Both the position numbers and the translations under genes were made by a program. Under the pieces are notes generated by a model, which did not search any database, was not told the DNA's origin, and worked only from the letters and a program-made list of their open reading frames with translations. A stretch of 51,372 nucleotides of DNA from an uncultured Aquimarina sp. (GTDB taxonomy: Bacteria; Bacteroidota; Bacteroidia; Flavobacteriales; Flavobacteriaceae): assembly GCA_947495425.1 (NCBI GenBank), contig CANLYR010000032.1, positions 1 through 51,372 on the forward strand. Direction: 5' to 3'. Positions 16,042 through 24,156 of this stretch are shown here, in pieces; the stretch's first letter is position 1, and every line of letters begins with the position of its first letter.

Positions 16042-17076
16042 ATGGACTTTACGATACAACCTATTGCAAACAAGCCCTTGGAAAAGGCACTTCAACTCAA
16101 AATTGATAATAAAACCAAACCGGTTGGTGCTCTTGGAGCGTTAGAAACCATAGCCTTGCAAATAGGAATGATTCAAAATACAGAACGACCCAGTTTGATA
16201 GATCCAACAATCATTGTTTTTGCCGGGGATCATGGGATTGCAAAAAAAGGTGAGATAAATCCTTTTCCGCAAGAAGTTACAGCACAAATGGTCTATAATT
16301 TTCTAAATGGTGGTGCAGCTATTAATGTATTTTGTAAACAGAATGCTATAGCACTAAAAATAGTAGATGCTGGAGTAAATCATGATTTTAATACTGTTTC
16401 TGGATTGATAGATGCAAAAATCGCTTACGGAACCCAAAACTATCAAGAGAAACCTGCAATGAGCATGGAGCAATGTAACGAAGCTGTAAAAAAAGGAGCA
16501 GCTATTGTCAATGAAATATATAATGATGGGTGTAACTGTGTAGGTTTTGGCGAAATGGGAATCGGTAATACATCTGCGGCTTCACTATTGATGTCGTATT
16601 ATACAAAGATCCCTATTGAAGAATGTGTAGGTTCGGGTACAGGGCTTGATTCTGAAGCTATTAAAATAAAACAGCACCTGCTCTCTGAAGTATTTGATAA
16701 GTATACCCCTTCAAACGGCTTTGATGCACTTGCACACTATGGTGGATTTGAAATAGCAATGATTGTAGGTGCAATTTTAAAAGCTGCAGCACTCAAAATG
16801 ACTATTATTATTGACGGTTTTATCGTTACAGCAGCATTTTTAGCTGCGTATGATGCACATCCGCAGGTAATAGACTATTGCATATTTGCTCACACTTCTG
16901 GAGAACAAGGACATCAAAAAATACTAGACTTCCTCCATAAAAAACCACTTATTAATTTAGGCATGAGATTGGGAGAAGGTACGGGAGTCGCAATAGCGTA
17001 TCCGATAATTGAAGCTGCAATTGCTTTTTTAAACACCATGGCTAGTTTTGAAAGCGCAGGAGTTTCCAATACTTAA
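16042..17076 (+). CDS. cobT: Nicotinate-nucleotide--dimethylbenzimidazole phosphoribosyltransferase
   Basis: A 344-residue enzyme that moves the phosphoribosyl group from nicotinate mononucleotide to 5,6-dimethylbenzimidazole (or another lower ligand), giving alpha-ribazole phosphate. Motifs seen are KPVGALGALETIA near the start, VFAGDHGIAKKGE (about 62-74), FGEMGIGNTSAASLL (about 170-184), VGSGTGLD, the catalytic-glutamate part near the end LGMRLGEGTGVAIAYPIIEAA, and the HTSGEQGHQKIL segment. Length is typical (about 350). It stands between cobU and a small membrane-protein gene. Confidence 0.95.
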   Translation: MDFTIQPIANKPLEKALQLKIDNKTKPVGALGALETIALQIGMIQNTERPSLIDPTIIVFAGDHGIAKKGEINPFPQEVTAQMVYNFLNGGAAINVFCKQNAIALKIVDAGVNHDFNTVSGLIDAKIAYGTQNYQEKPAMSMEQCNEAVKKGAAIVNEIYNDGCNCVGFGEMGIGNTSAASLLMSYYTKIPIEECVGSGTGLDSEAIKIKQHLLSEVFDKYTPSNGFDALAHYGGFEIAMIVGAILKAAALKMTIIIDGFIVTAAFLAAYDAHPQVIDYCIFAHTSGEQGHQKILDFLHKKPLINLGMRLGEGTGVAIAYPIIEAAIAFLNTMASFESAGVSNT

Positions 17077-17085
17077 GATAGTAAA

Positions 17086-17403
17086 ATGAAAAGAGGTATC
17101 CTATCTATAATAATCACTAGCTTTGGGATGTATATTGTGTATTGGTACAACCGCAATATGTGTGTAGGTTTGGATACAGCTTCTACGTTGAGCGAGGATA
17201 ATTTTGAATTTTCAATACATACATTCGCTAATGTCTACAAAATCATAGCGACTAGTATAGGGCTATTAAGTTTATATGTTGGAATTATTGCTATGAAAAA
17301 TAAAACCAAAATCTCTATCGTAGGTATTACACTGTCAATCATTTTAATTATCATATCGTTGCTACCCATTTGCAATTTTTTATTCACCAAAAAAGCCATC
17401 TAA
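17086..17403 (+). CDS. Small three-helix membrane protein inside the cob operon
   Basis: A 105-residue protein with probable transmembrane helices at about 5-20 (ILSIIITSFGMYIVYW), 50-70 (YKIIATSIGLLSLYVGIIAM) and 76-98 (ISIVGITLSIILIIISLLPI). A polar loop with CVGLDTASTLSEDNFEF lies between the first two. No family is recognised. It starts 9 bp after cobT and ends 2 bp before the cobS ATG, so it is cotranscribed. CobS is a membrane enzyme, so a helper or neighbour role is possible but unproven. Confidence 0.7.
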   Translation: MKRGILSIIITSFGMYIVYWYNRNMCVGLDTASTLSEDNFEFSIHTFANVYKIIATSIGLLSLYVGIIAMKNKTKISIVGITLSIILIIISLLPICNFLFTKKAI

Positions 17404-17405
17404 AT

Positions 17406-18170
17406 ATGAAAAAAGAAATCCATATCTTTTTTACAGCGCTAATGTTTTTTACTCGTATCCCCTGCCCCAAATGGGTAAATCATGATCCCGAATATCTAAA
17501 ACTTAGCTCTAAATATTTTCCGCTAGTGGGTATTATTGTAGGAGGAATTGGAGCGATAGTTTTTTATGGAGCTTCCTATATTTTTTCTGTAGACATCTCT
17601 TTACTACTTTCGATGTTCGCTACAATATATGCTACTGGTGCCTTTCATGAAGATGGTTTTGCCGATGTTTGTGATGGTTTTGGTGGAGGTTGGACTAAAG
17701 ATAAGATTCTTTTAATCATGAAAGACTCACGTCTGGGAACTTATGGAACCATTGGAATACTATTGATTATGGCTGTAAAATTTACAGCCTTACGAGAAAT
17801 AGAAATATTCTATATTCCACTTGTATTAATCTCTGGGCACAGTTTAAGTCGGTTTATAGCCACTACACTCATTTTCACGCATCCTTATGTGCGAGATACA
17901 GACGACAGTAAAGCCAAACCTGCTGCAAAAAGTATGAGTTTGCAATTGGTTTTAATCAGTGGTGTTTTTGGAATTGCGCCACTATTACTTTTTCAAAATC
18001 CGTGGATATTTATTACCATTATTCCTATGTATGTAGCAAAAATATTCATGGGAGCAAAGTTCAAAAAATGGATTGGTGGTCAAACAGGAGACTGTGCGGG
18101 TGCAGTACAACAACTTAGCGAAGTGGTATTTTATCTTACTTTTATAGCGCTATGGAAATATATCTGGTAA
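17406..18170 (+). CDS. cobS: Adenosylcobinamide-GDP ribazoletransferase (cobalamin synthase)
   Basis: A 254-residue inner-membrane enzyme that joins adenosylcobinamide-GDP and alpha-ribazole (phosphate). The start at ATG 17406 (MKKEIHIFFTALMFFTRIPCP) is the family's conserved N-terminus; a frame from 17370 would overlap the preceding gene and is rejected. The family signature ATGAFHEDGFADVCDGFGGGWTKDKIL (about 79-105) carries the acidic metal/substrate residues, and DSRLGTYGTIGIL follows. Several hydrophobic helices fill the rest, and GGQTGDCAGAVQQLSEV precedes the last helix. The stop overlaps the cobC start by 19 bp. Confidence 0.95.
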   Translation: MKKEIHIFFTALMFFTRIPCPKWVNHDPEYLKLSSKYFPLVGIIVGGIGAIVFYGASYIFSVDISLLLSMFATIYATGAFHEDGFADVCDGFGGGWTKDKILLIMKDSRLGTYGTIGILLIMAVKFTALREIEIFYIPLVLISGHSLSRFIATTLIFTHPYVRDTDDSKAKPAAKSMSLQLVLISGVFGIAPLLLFQNPWIFITIIPMYVAKIFMGAKFKKWIGGQTGDCAGAVQQLSEVVFYLTFIALWKYIW

Positions 18171-18670
18171 GACACACTACTCCAAATATCGAAAAAGGGA
18201 TTTGCTACGGCCAAAGTGATATTGGAATTACAAACTCATTTCAATCTGAAGTAAAAAAAATTCATCAACAAATTCCGATCGAAGAAGTTGCCATGGTATA
18301 CAGCAGCCCCTTGCAACGCTGTAAACTATTGGCGACAACTTTCAAAAAAGAAATTACATTTGATGATCGCCTAAAAGAACTGAACTTTGGAGATTGGGAG
18401 TTACAACCTTGGGATGCAATACATAGCGAATCACTTGATCCATGGATGAAAGATTTTGTGAATGTTAAAGTTCCTAATGGTGAATCCTATATCATGCTTC
18501 AGCAACGAATATTGAGTTTTTACAATGCTTTAGACCTTATTTCTCAAGAAAAAATCGTCATAATTACTCATGCAGGTCCCATGCGAGCACTACTTTCTAA
18601 CATTAGGCAAATAGATCTTAAAGATTCTTTTGCTATCAAAATAGCATATGGAGAAGTAATCATTGTCTAA
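18152..18670 (+). CDS. cobC: Alpha-ribazole phosphatase / histidine phosphatase
   Basis: A 172-residue member of the phosphoglycerate-mutase-like phosphatases. The phospho-histidine motif reads LVRHT (H8) instead of the usual RHG/E. MVYSSPLQRCKLLATTF holds the second arginine, FGDWELQPWDAI is the conserved acidic block, and the late catalytic His is in IITHAGPMRALL. In the B12 operon it probably dephosphorylates alpha-ribazole phosphate or adenosylcobalamin 5'-phosphate. It overlaps cobS by 19 bp, which suggests coupled translation, and overlaps the convergent DUF71 gene by 4 bp. Confidence 0.88.
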   Translation: MEIYLVRHTTPNIEKGICYGQSDIGITNSFQSEVKKIHQQIPIEEVAMVYSSPLQRCKLLATTFKKEITFDDRLKELNFGDWELQPWDAIHSESLDPWMKDFVNVKVPNGESYIMLQQRILSFYNALDLISQEKIVIITHAGPMRALLSNIRQIDLKDSFAIKIAYGEVIIV

Positions 18671-19323
18671 TTTAGTTTAAGTTTCGCAAAATTATAATTA
18701 GAAGATTGTTCTTTTTCTATCACAACTATATCCAATTTTTCATGAAAAAGTGGGGCGTTTATAACCAAAGTATGATATTCTCCTTGTTCGCCACAAACGT
18801 CTACTCCCAGATTTTCTAAATCTTTAATTAATTCTCTGTCGACTACCCTTCCTAAATAGTCAGATCCTAATGTATGATTGCAAGAGACTATAATCGCTTC
18901 GACTCCGTAATCAATCATTTCTAAGACTAATTGTTTTCTGGATTTTTGCCATAATGGTAAAATAGCTTTTATATTTGCTTCATTAGAGACTTTTTCTTCC
19001 CAGGCTCTATGAGATGCGATATCTATATCTCCAAATACAGCCGCATTTACTTCATAGGTTTTTGTCAACGACTTTAAATTTTGGATGTATAATTGTTCAT
19101 AATCATTCCAAGTACTTTCAAAAAAATGGATAGGCAACCCTAAAGCATTTGCTTGAGCTTCTAGTATTTCTTTTGTAATCCCATGTGATCGAGAACGATC
19201 TCCATATTCATTTAAAACAGTGAGTAAGACAACAGGATTTAGCTCCTGTTCTGCTGCAATATGAAATGCATAACAACTATCTTTTCCTCCACTCCAGGAA
19301 CACAAAAATGAGTTATCTTTCAT
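18667..19323 (-). CDS. DUF71/COG2102 ATP-pyrophosphatase, probable B12-salvage type
   Basis: A 218-residue member of the ATP-PPase family with the PP-loop SWSGGKDSCYAFHIA (9-23) and the conserved VFGDID, VSCNHTLGSDYLGRVVD and GVDVCGEQGEYHTLV segments. Databases call this family diphthine-ammonia ligase after its eukaryotic and archaeal branch, but bacteria lack diphthamide. Published comparative genomics of DUF71 proposed that the bacterial members in B12 loci act in B12 salvage, which fits this place between cobC and btuF. It is encoded opposite to both, overlapping cobC by 4 bp. The exact reaction is unknown. Confidence 0.85.
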   Translation of the reverse strand: MKDNSFLCSWSGGKDSCYAFHIAAEQELNPVVLLTVLNEYGDRSRSHGITKEILEAQANALGLPIHFFESTWNDYEQLYIQNLKSLTKTYEVNAAVFGDIDIASHRAWEEKVSNEANIKAILPLWQKSRKQLVLEMIDYGVEAIIVSCNHTLGSDYLGRVVDRELIKDLENLGVDVCGEQGEYHTLVINAPLFHEKLDIVVIEKEQSSNYNFAKLKLN

Positions 19324-19495
19324 ATCAAAACTGAGCTATAATTCATATTCTTTATTTTTACTTCGCTATTTAAAAAACACAAATTAACGCTAAATTTTAG
19401 CGCGAATCTCAAAAAAATATCTAAGTTTAATCCCTAGTTAATACCCTGAAATTAGTTCAGGTTCACTGGTAATCCTATTTACAAAAATAATAGTC

Positions 19496-20635
19496 ATGCG
19501 TAGTATTCTTATCATACTTTCACTAATTTTCATTAGTAATTCTTGTAAGAAGGCAGCAGAAGAGGCTGATCAGCTTACTGTAATGTATCTAGCTCCGCAG
19601 AACATTGAATATGCCAAAGGCTTATCTATTAAGAATCATAAATTTTATAAAGAAATCAAAGTAACGGCTCCCTGGCCAGATGCAAAACAAGAGTTAACTT
19701 ATATTTTATATCCCAAGGGAACCGAAAAACCTTTCAAATCAAATACCGCCGTATTTATAGAAGTGCCCGTAGAAAGAGTTGTTGTGACTTCGACTACAGA
19801 TGTTCCCATGCTAGAATACATGAATTTGGAAGAAAAATTAGTTGGATTTCCTCATACAGATTACATTTCATCAGAAAAAACTCGCAATCGTATTGAAAAA
19901 GGAGCGATAAAAGAACTAGGTAAGGAACACAATTTAAACACAGAAGTTGTACTGGAGCTCTCCCCAGAATTGATTATTGGGTTTTCGGCTACGGGAGATA
20001 CAAAAGCGTATGACCTTATCCAAAAGACAGGGATTCCAGTTGTAATGAATGGTTCTTGGATGGAAGAACACCCATTGGGGAGAGCAGAATGGATAAAATT
20101 TGTAGCCGCATTTTTTGGTACAGAATCCATAGCCGAAAATGTTTTTCAAAAGATCAAGAAAGAGTATAATGAGGCTACTATCCTTGCTCAAAATACAACC
20201 TCTACTCCAACGGTTTTATCTGGTAATATGTTTAAGGATGTATGGTATGTTCCCGGAGGAAACAGCTTTATTGCAAAATTTTTAAAAGATGCAAATACCA
20301 CATATTTATGGGCTGATAATTCAGAAACTGGAAGTTTAGCTTTAAATTTTGAACGTGTATTAGAAAAAGCTCAACATGCTGATTTGTGGATTGGATCTGG
20401 GAGTGCGGCATCGCTATCTGAGCTTAAACAAAAGAATCATCAATATCACTTCTTTGATGCATTTAAAAATAAAACCGTATATTCTTCGACATTAAAAATG
20501 GGTATCAAAGGAGGATTAATGTATTATGAGTTAGGACCAATGCGCCCTGATCTTATTCTTAAAGACATTATCAAAATTGCACACCCAGAGCTTTTAACTG
20601 ATTACGAATCTTATTTTTTCAAAAAACTTAATTAA
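19496..20635 (+). CDS. btuF: ABC transporter substrate-binding lipoprotein (BtuF-like)
   Basis: A 379-residue periplasmic binding protein of the cobalamin/iron-siderophore class. MRSILIILSLIFISNSC is a lipoprotein signal (C17). The two-lobed fold is marked by ERVVVTSTTDVPMLEYMNLEEKLVGFP, VVLELSPELIIGFSATGD, and NFERVLEKAQHADLWIGSG, joined by a long helix. It directly abuts the permease gene (TTG start right after its TAA). Context and family suggest B12 or cobinamide as ligand. It is longer than E. coli BtuF because of the N-terminal extension (about 20-80). Confidence 0.88.
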   Translation: MRSILIILSLIFISNSCKKAAEEADQLTVMYLAPQNIEYAKGLSIKNHKFYKEIKVTAPWPDAKQELTYILYPKGTEKPFKSNTAVFIEVPVERVVVTSTTDVPMLEYMNLEEKLVGFPHTDYISSEKTRNRIEKGAIKELGKEHNLNTEVVLELSPELIIGFSATGDTKAYDLIQKTGIPVVMNGSWMEEHPLGRAEWIKFVAAFFGTESIAENVFQKIKKEYNEATILAQNTTSTPTVLSGNMFKDVWYVPGGNSFIAKFLKDANTTYLWADNSETGSLALNFERVLEKAQHADLWIGSGSAASLSELKQKNHQYHFFDAFKNKTVYSSTLKMGIKGGLMYYELGPMRPDLILKDIIKIAHPELLTDYESYFFKKLN

Positions 20636-21667
20636 TTGACCCCAAATACATCATACAAGAAGGTTTTTATAGGCATCGCTGTGCTTTTGCTGATCTGTTT
20701 TATTACAAATATCAGTTTAGGCTCTGTTTTTATTCCGTGGTTAGACACGCTCAGTAGCCTTGTCGGAGCTTCTGTAGAAAAAGAATCCTGGAGACATATT
20801 ATTGTAGACTATAGATTACCCAAAGCCATTACCGCAATCATTGTAGGGAGTGGACTAGGCGTTTCTGGGCTATTAATGCAAACGTTGTTTAGAAATCCTT
20901 TGGCAGGTCCCTTTGTGCTTGGTATAAGTTCTGGAGCTACTCTAGGTGTTGCTACATTAATACTGGGGAGTACTTTTGCAGGAGCAGCAGTCTCTGGATT
21001 ATTAGTAACAAAATGGGGATTAGTAATTGCTGCTAGTCTAGGTAGTGTTATTGTTTTATTTGCTGTAATGCTTGTCTCTATAAAAGTAAGAGATACCATG
21101 GCTATTCTTATTATTGGTCTTATGTTTGGGAGTATCACATCAGCTATTGTAAGCATACTTTCTTACTTTGCTCCTGCCGACCAATTACAACAATATATCT
21201 TTTGGGGTTTTGGAAGCCTTGGTAATTTATCTTGGTATGATGTGCTTATATTTTTTTGTATTGCTTTTTCAGGAATGCTTTTGGCCATAACGTCTATTAA
21301 ACCTTTGAATACTTTACTCCTGGGAGAAAATTATGCGAGAAGCCTTGGTCTTAATATTAAAATGAGTCGTTTTCTCATTATTATTGCTACAGGCTTACTT
21401 GCAGGTAGTATCACTGCATTTGCCGGACCTATTGCCTTTATAGGTTTAGCCGTACCACATCTAACTAGGCAATTATTTCATACTTCTGATCATAAAACAC
21501 TAATCCCTGCAGTAATTTTAATTGGTAGTATTATTATGTTAGTATGCGATAGTATTGCGCAATTACCCACTAGTGACTATACCTTACCAATAAATGCGAT
21601 TACTTCATTAATAGGTGCTCCGGTTGTAATATGGTTATTAGTGCGCAAACGAAAAATGCTGTTCTAA
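20636..21667 (+). CDS. btuC: FecCD-type ABC permease (BtuC-like), TTG start
   Basis: A 343-residue inner-membrane permease with about ten helices. Family motifs are DYRLPKAITAIIVGSGLGVSGLLMQTLFRNPLAGPFVLGISSGA (about 56-99, split here as consecutive conserved blocks), MGSITSAIVS-like FGSITSAIVSILS, and GPIAFIGLAVPHLTRQL, the loop that contacts the ATPase. The frame starts with TTG at 20636, touching the btuF stop, and no in-frame ATG fits the conserved N-terminus. No ATPase gene (btuD) follows; 269 bp of empty DNA separate it from the next gene, which is unrelated. Confidence 0.9.
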   Translation: MTPNTSYKKVFIGIAVLLLICFITNISLGSVFIPWLDTLSSLVGASVEKESWRHIIVDYRLPKAITAIIVGSGLGVSGLLMQTLFRNPLAGPFVLGISSGATLGVATLILGSTFAGAAVSGLLVTKWGLVIAASLGSVIVLFAVMLVSIKVRDTMAILIIGLMFGSITSAIVSILSYFAPADQLQQYIFWGFGSLGNLSWYDVLIFFCIAFSGMLLAITSIKPLNTLLLGENYARSLGLNIKMSRFLIIIATGLLAGSITAFAGPIAFIGLAVPHLTRQLFHTSDHKTLIPAVILIGSIIMLVCDSIAQLPTSDYTLPINAITSLIGAPVVIWLLVRKRKMLF

Positions 21668-21936
21668 CCGGCGAATATCAACGCTATTATAGATAACTAT
21701 AAACATCTGCTTATAATATTAAGCTACAGGGATACAACAATATCAAAACTATAGATAACAAAAGGCTTCCGGCATGTAACAATGTTAGTTCAGCTCATAG
21801 CAACACACTTTCTGCACATAGCTATGACAAACGATTTAAGAGCATCAGGATAGACATTAAAAGCAGCGCTGCAAAACCATTGACTATCAACTATTAATTT
21901 GTGGATTAAATAGTATCTTTATGATAAATCACAAAA

Positions 21937-22515
21937 ATGAAGGCTAACACATATCTTGAAGGAATTCAAAAACAATTTGCCTACTATAAATCTTTAGGAG
22001 AAAAAACAATAGACCAACTCGATAACGAAAAATTATTTTGGCAATATAATGATGACAGCAATAGTATTGCTATCATCATAAAACATCTTTGGGGGAATAT
22101 GAAATCACGTTGGACAGATTTTTTAACCACAGACGGTGAAAAAGAATGGCGAGGGCGTGATGCCGAGTTCAATAATGATAGTAAAACCAAAGATGAACTT
22201 ATAATTAGATGGAATCAAGGTTGGCAATGCCTTTTTGAAGCCATAGAAAGCGTAGACGAAACTAATTTTGATCAACCCATCTATATTCGCAACATAGAGC
22301 ACAGTATAACCGAAGCAATTAATAGACAATTAGCTCATTATGCATATCATGTTGGGCAAATAGTCTTTATCGGGAAAATGGTTACAGGAACACAATGGCA
22401 AAGTTTATCCATCCCAAAAGGGCAATCTACAGCGTATAATAAGAAACGTTTTAAGACCCCGAAACATAAAGCACATTATACAGATAAACTTATGGATGAC
22501 ACCAAGAATCCATAA
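21937..22515 (+). CDS. DinB-like / DUF1572 family protein
   Basis: A 192-residue cytosolic helical-bundle protein. The segments SNSIAIIIKHLWGNMKSRWTDFLTTDGEKEWRGRD and QLAHYAYHVGQIVFIGKMV carry the histidines (H50-like in IKHLWGN and the HxxYHVGQ pair) that form the metal site of DinB-like proteins. The GVPKGQS-like tail reads SIPKGQSTAYN. The family includes thiol transferases and proteins of unknown activity; no substrate can be named. It stands alone. Confidence 0.82.
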   Translation: MKANTYLEGIQKQFAYYKSLGEKTIDQLDNEKLFWQYNDDSNSIAIIIKHLWGNMKSRWTDFLTTDGEKEWRGRDAEFNNDSKTKDELIIRWNQGWQCLFEAIESVDETNFDQPIYIRNIEHSITEAINRQLAHYAYHVGQIVFIGKMVTGTQWQSLSIPKGQSTAYNKKRFKTPKHKAHYTDKLMDDTKNP

Positions 22516-22541
22516 ATCTTAAACAGTAAACGAACAGCATA

Positions 22542-22588
22542 CAAAATTAAGAGTCCGGAGTAGCATTCAAATCTATATTATCGAGCAA
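22542..22588. repeat. Intergenic segment similar to 24004-24075
   Basis: The blocks CAAAATTAAG, TCCGGAG, CATTCAAATCT and ATTATCGAGCAAA appear in this order here and again, with single-base changes and extra spacing, at 24004-24075, flanking dnaN on both sides. It may be a degenerate dispersed repeat. Confidence 0.4.
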
Positions 22589-22683
22589 ATCTATATTTGC
22601 TATCGCATACGATAGTCGATAACTCCTATGGCTTTGTTAATAACTATGGTTTTTTGAATGCTACAATCCTTGTAGATTACAAT

Positions 22684-22691
22684 TATATTTG
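22684..22691 (+). promoter_or_regulatory. TAnnTTTG -7 element of dnaN
   Basis: TATATTTG matches the Bacteroidota -7 consensus 31 bp before the chosen dnaN ATG (22723). It lies inside the longer frame that opens at 22597, so that longer start is unlikely. Confidence 0.5.
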
Positions 22692-22722
22692 CGTAAAACT
22701 GTATAAAATTAGTCACACACAT

Positions 22723-23841
22723 ATGAAATTTATAGTATCCAGTTCATACTTATTAAAACAACTTCAGGTACTAGGCGGGGTAATCAATAACAGCAATACC
22801 TTACCTATTTTAGATAACTTTTTATTCGAGTTAGATAGCAACGCACTTACTGTTTCTGCATCAGATCTAGAAACTACGATGTCTGCAAAATTAGAGGTAG
22901 AATCCTCAGATCAAGGAACAATAGCGGTACCTGCAAAATTATTACTGGAAACATTGAAAACTTTTCCCGAACAGCCCTTAACCTTTGTTGTTGGTGATAA
23001 CAATACTGTTGAGATCAGTTCTAATCATGGTAAATATGCTTTAGCCTATGCAGATGGAGAAGAATTTCCTAAAGCCGTAGAATTAGAGGATCCTAGTGCC
23101 ACGACTTTATTAGGGGACATCCTTGCAACTGCGGTTAGCAAAACTATTTTTGCTACTGGAAATGATGATCTAAGGCCAGTGATGAGTGGTGTGTTTTTTC
23201 AATTCTCTACAGAAGGACTTACTTTTGTAGCTACAGATGCACATAAATTAGTAAAATATACTCGCGAAGATGTAAAGGCCTCTCAAGCGGCAGAATTTAT
23301 TATGCCAAAAAAGCCATTGAATTTGCTTAAAGGCATTCTGGCAGGAAGCGACAGCGAAGTCTTAATCGAATACAATGAGTCTAATGCAAAATTCACATTT
23401 GATGAAACTCAGTTAATCTGTAGGCTAATCGATGGTAAATATCCAAACTACGAAGCTGTAATTCCTAAAGAAAATCCTAACAAACTAACTATTGCCCGCA
23501 CTCAATTTCTAAATTCGGTACGCAGAGTGTCAATTTTCTCAAACAAAACTACACATCAAATTCGTCTAAAAATTGCTGGAGCAGAATTAAATATTTCTGC
23601 TGAAGATATCGATTATTCTAACAAAGCTGAAGAACGACTAACCTGCGATTATCAAGGTGATGATATGCAAATTGGTTTTAATTCACGTTTCTTGAGCGAG
23701 ATGCTAAATAATCTCAATGCAGACGATGTGCAACTAGAAATGTCATTACCCAACAGAGCAGGTATTCTTACTCCTGTAGATGGTTTAGACGAAGGCGAAC
23801 ACGTGACTATGCTTGTCATGCCAGTGATGCTTAACAGCTAA
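22723..23841 (+). CDS. dnaN: DNA polymerase III beta subunit (sliding clamp)
   Basis: A 372-residue protein from ATG 22723 (MKFIVSSSYLLKQLQVLGG); the frame is open to 22597, but those 42 extra residues lie upstream of the promoter element and are not clamp-like. The ring-forming protein tethers replicative polymerase to DNA. Three clamp domains are visible, with landmarks VSASDLETTM, DGEEFPK, FFQFSTEGLTFVATDAHKLV, LIDGKYPNYEAVIPK, FNSRFLSEML and the C-terminal MLVMPVMLNS, a typical end. It is not beside dnaA, which is usual in Bacteroidota. It is followed by a strong terminator. Confidence 0.97.
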   Translation: MKFIVSSSYLLKQLQVLGGVINNSNTLPILDNFLFELDSNALTVSASDLETTMSAKLEVESSDQGTIAVPAKLLLETLKTFPEQPLTFVVGDNNTVEISSNHGKYALAYADGEEFPKAVELEDPSATTLLGDILATAVSKTIFATGNDDLRPVMSGVFFQFSTEGLTFVATDAHKLVKYTREDVKASQAAEFIMPKKPLNLLKGILAGSDSEVLIEYNESNAKFTFDETQLICRLIDGKYPNYEAVIPKENPNKLTIARTQFLNSVRRVSIFSNKTTHQIRLKIAGAELNISAEDIDYSNKAEERLTCDYQGDDMQIGFNSRFLSEMLNNLNADDVQLEMSLPNRAGILTPVDGLDEGEHVTMLVMPVMLNS

Positions 23842-23864
23842 AAATAATTCAAAAAATAAGTATG

Positions 23865-23897
23865 CCAGTTTCAAAAAATGAAACTGGTTTTTTTTTA
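23865..23897 (+). terminator. Intrinsic terminator of dnaN
   Basis: A 9-bp stem (23865-23873 with 23879-23887, CCAGTTTCA) is followed by a run of about nine T. It ends 24 bp after the dnaN stop. Confidence 0.88.
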
Positions 23898-24003
23898 CTT
23901 TGCACAGAACAACAGCAAATGTAAAATAGAAGTGATCTGAAAAAATTTGATTAATTGGAAGATTTTTGCACTTCATAGCAGCGCTACGAAGTAATACAAA
24001 GAC

Positions 24004-24075
24004 CAAAATTAAGTAAAGAACCTCCGGAGCATTTAAATCTCACTGTGTCTGCCTGAATCAGCATTATCGAGTAAA
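24004..24075. repeat. Intergenic segment similar to 22542-22588
   Basis: This is the second copy of the block series CAAAATTAAG / TCCGGAG / CATTTAAATCT / ATTATCGAGTAAA, with about 25 extra bases inside. It is the only structure I see between the dnaN terminator and the next gene. Confidence 0.4.
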
Positions 24076-24156
24076 AAATCATGTTCTGATGAAGATCAGA
24101 TAATATTTACATCCGCAAATAGGAAAAAGTTTAAACCAATTCATAAATTAAAACTA

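Noticed and set aside
17370..17405. Upstream start for cobS
   Set aside because: It would overlap the preceding gene by 34 bp and add residues not found in the family; ATG 17406 gives the conserved N-terminus.
22597..22722. Extended N-terminus of the sliding clamp
   Set aside because: The added 42 residues are unlike any clamp and span the probable promoter element.
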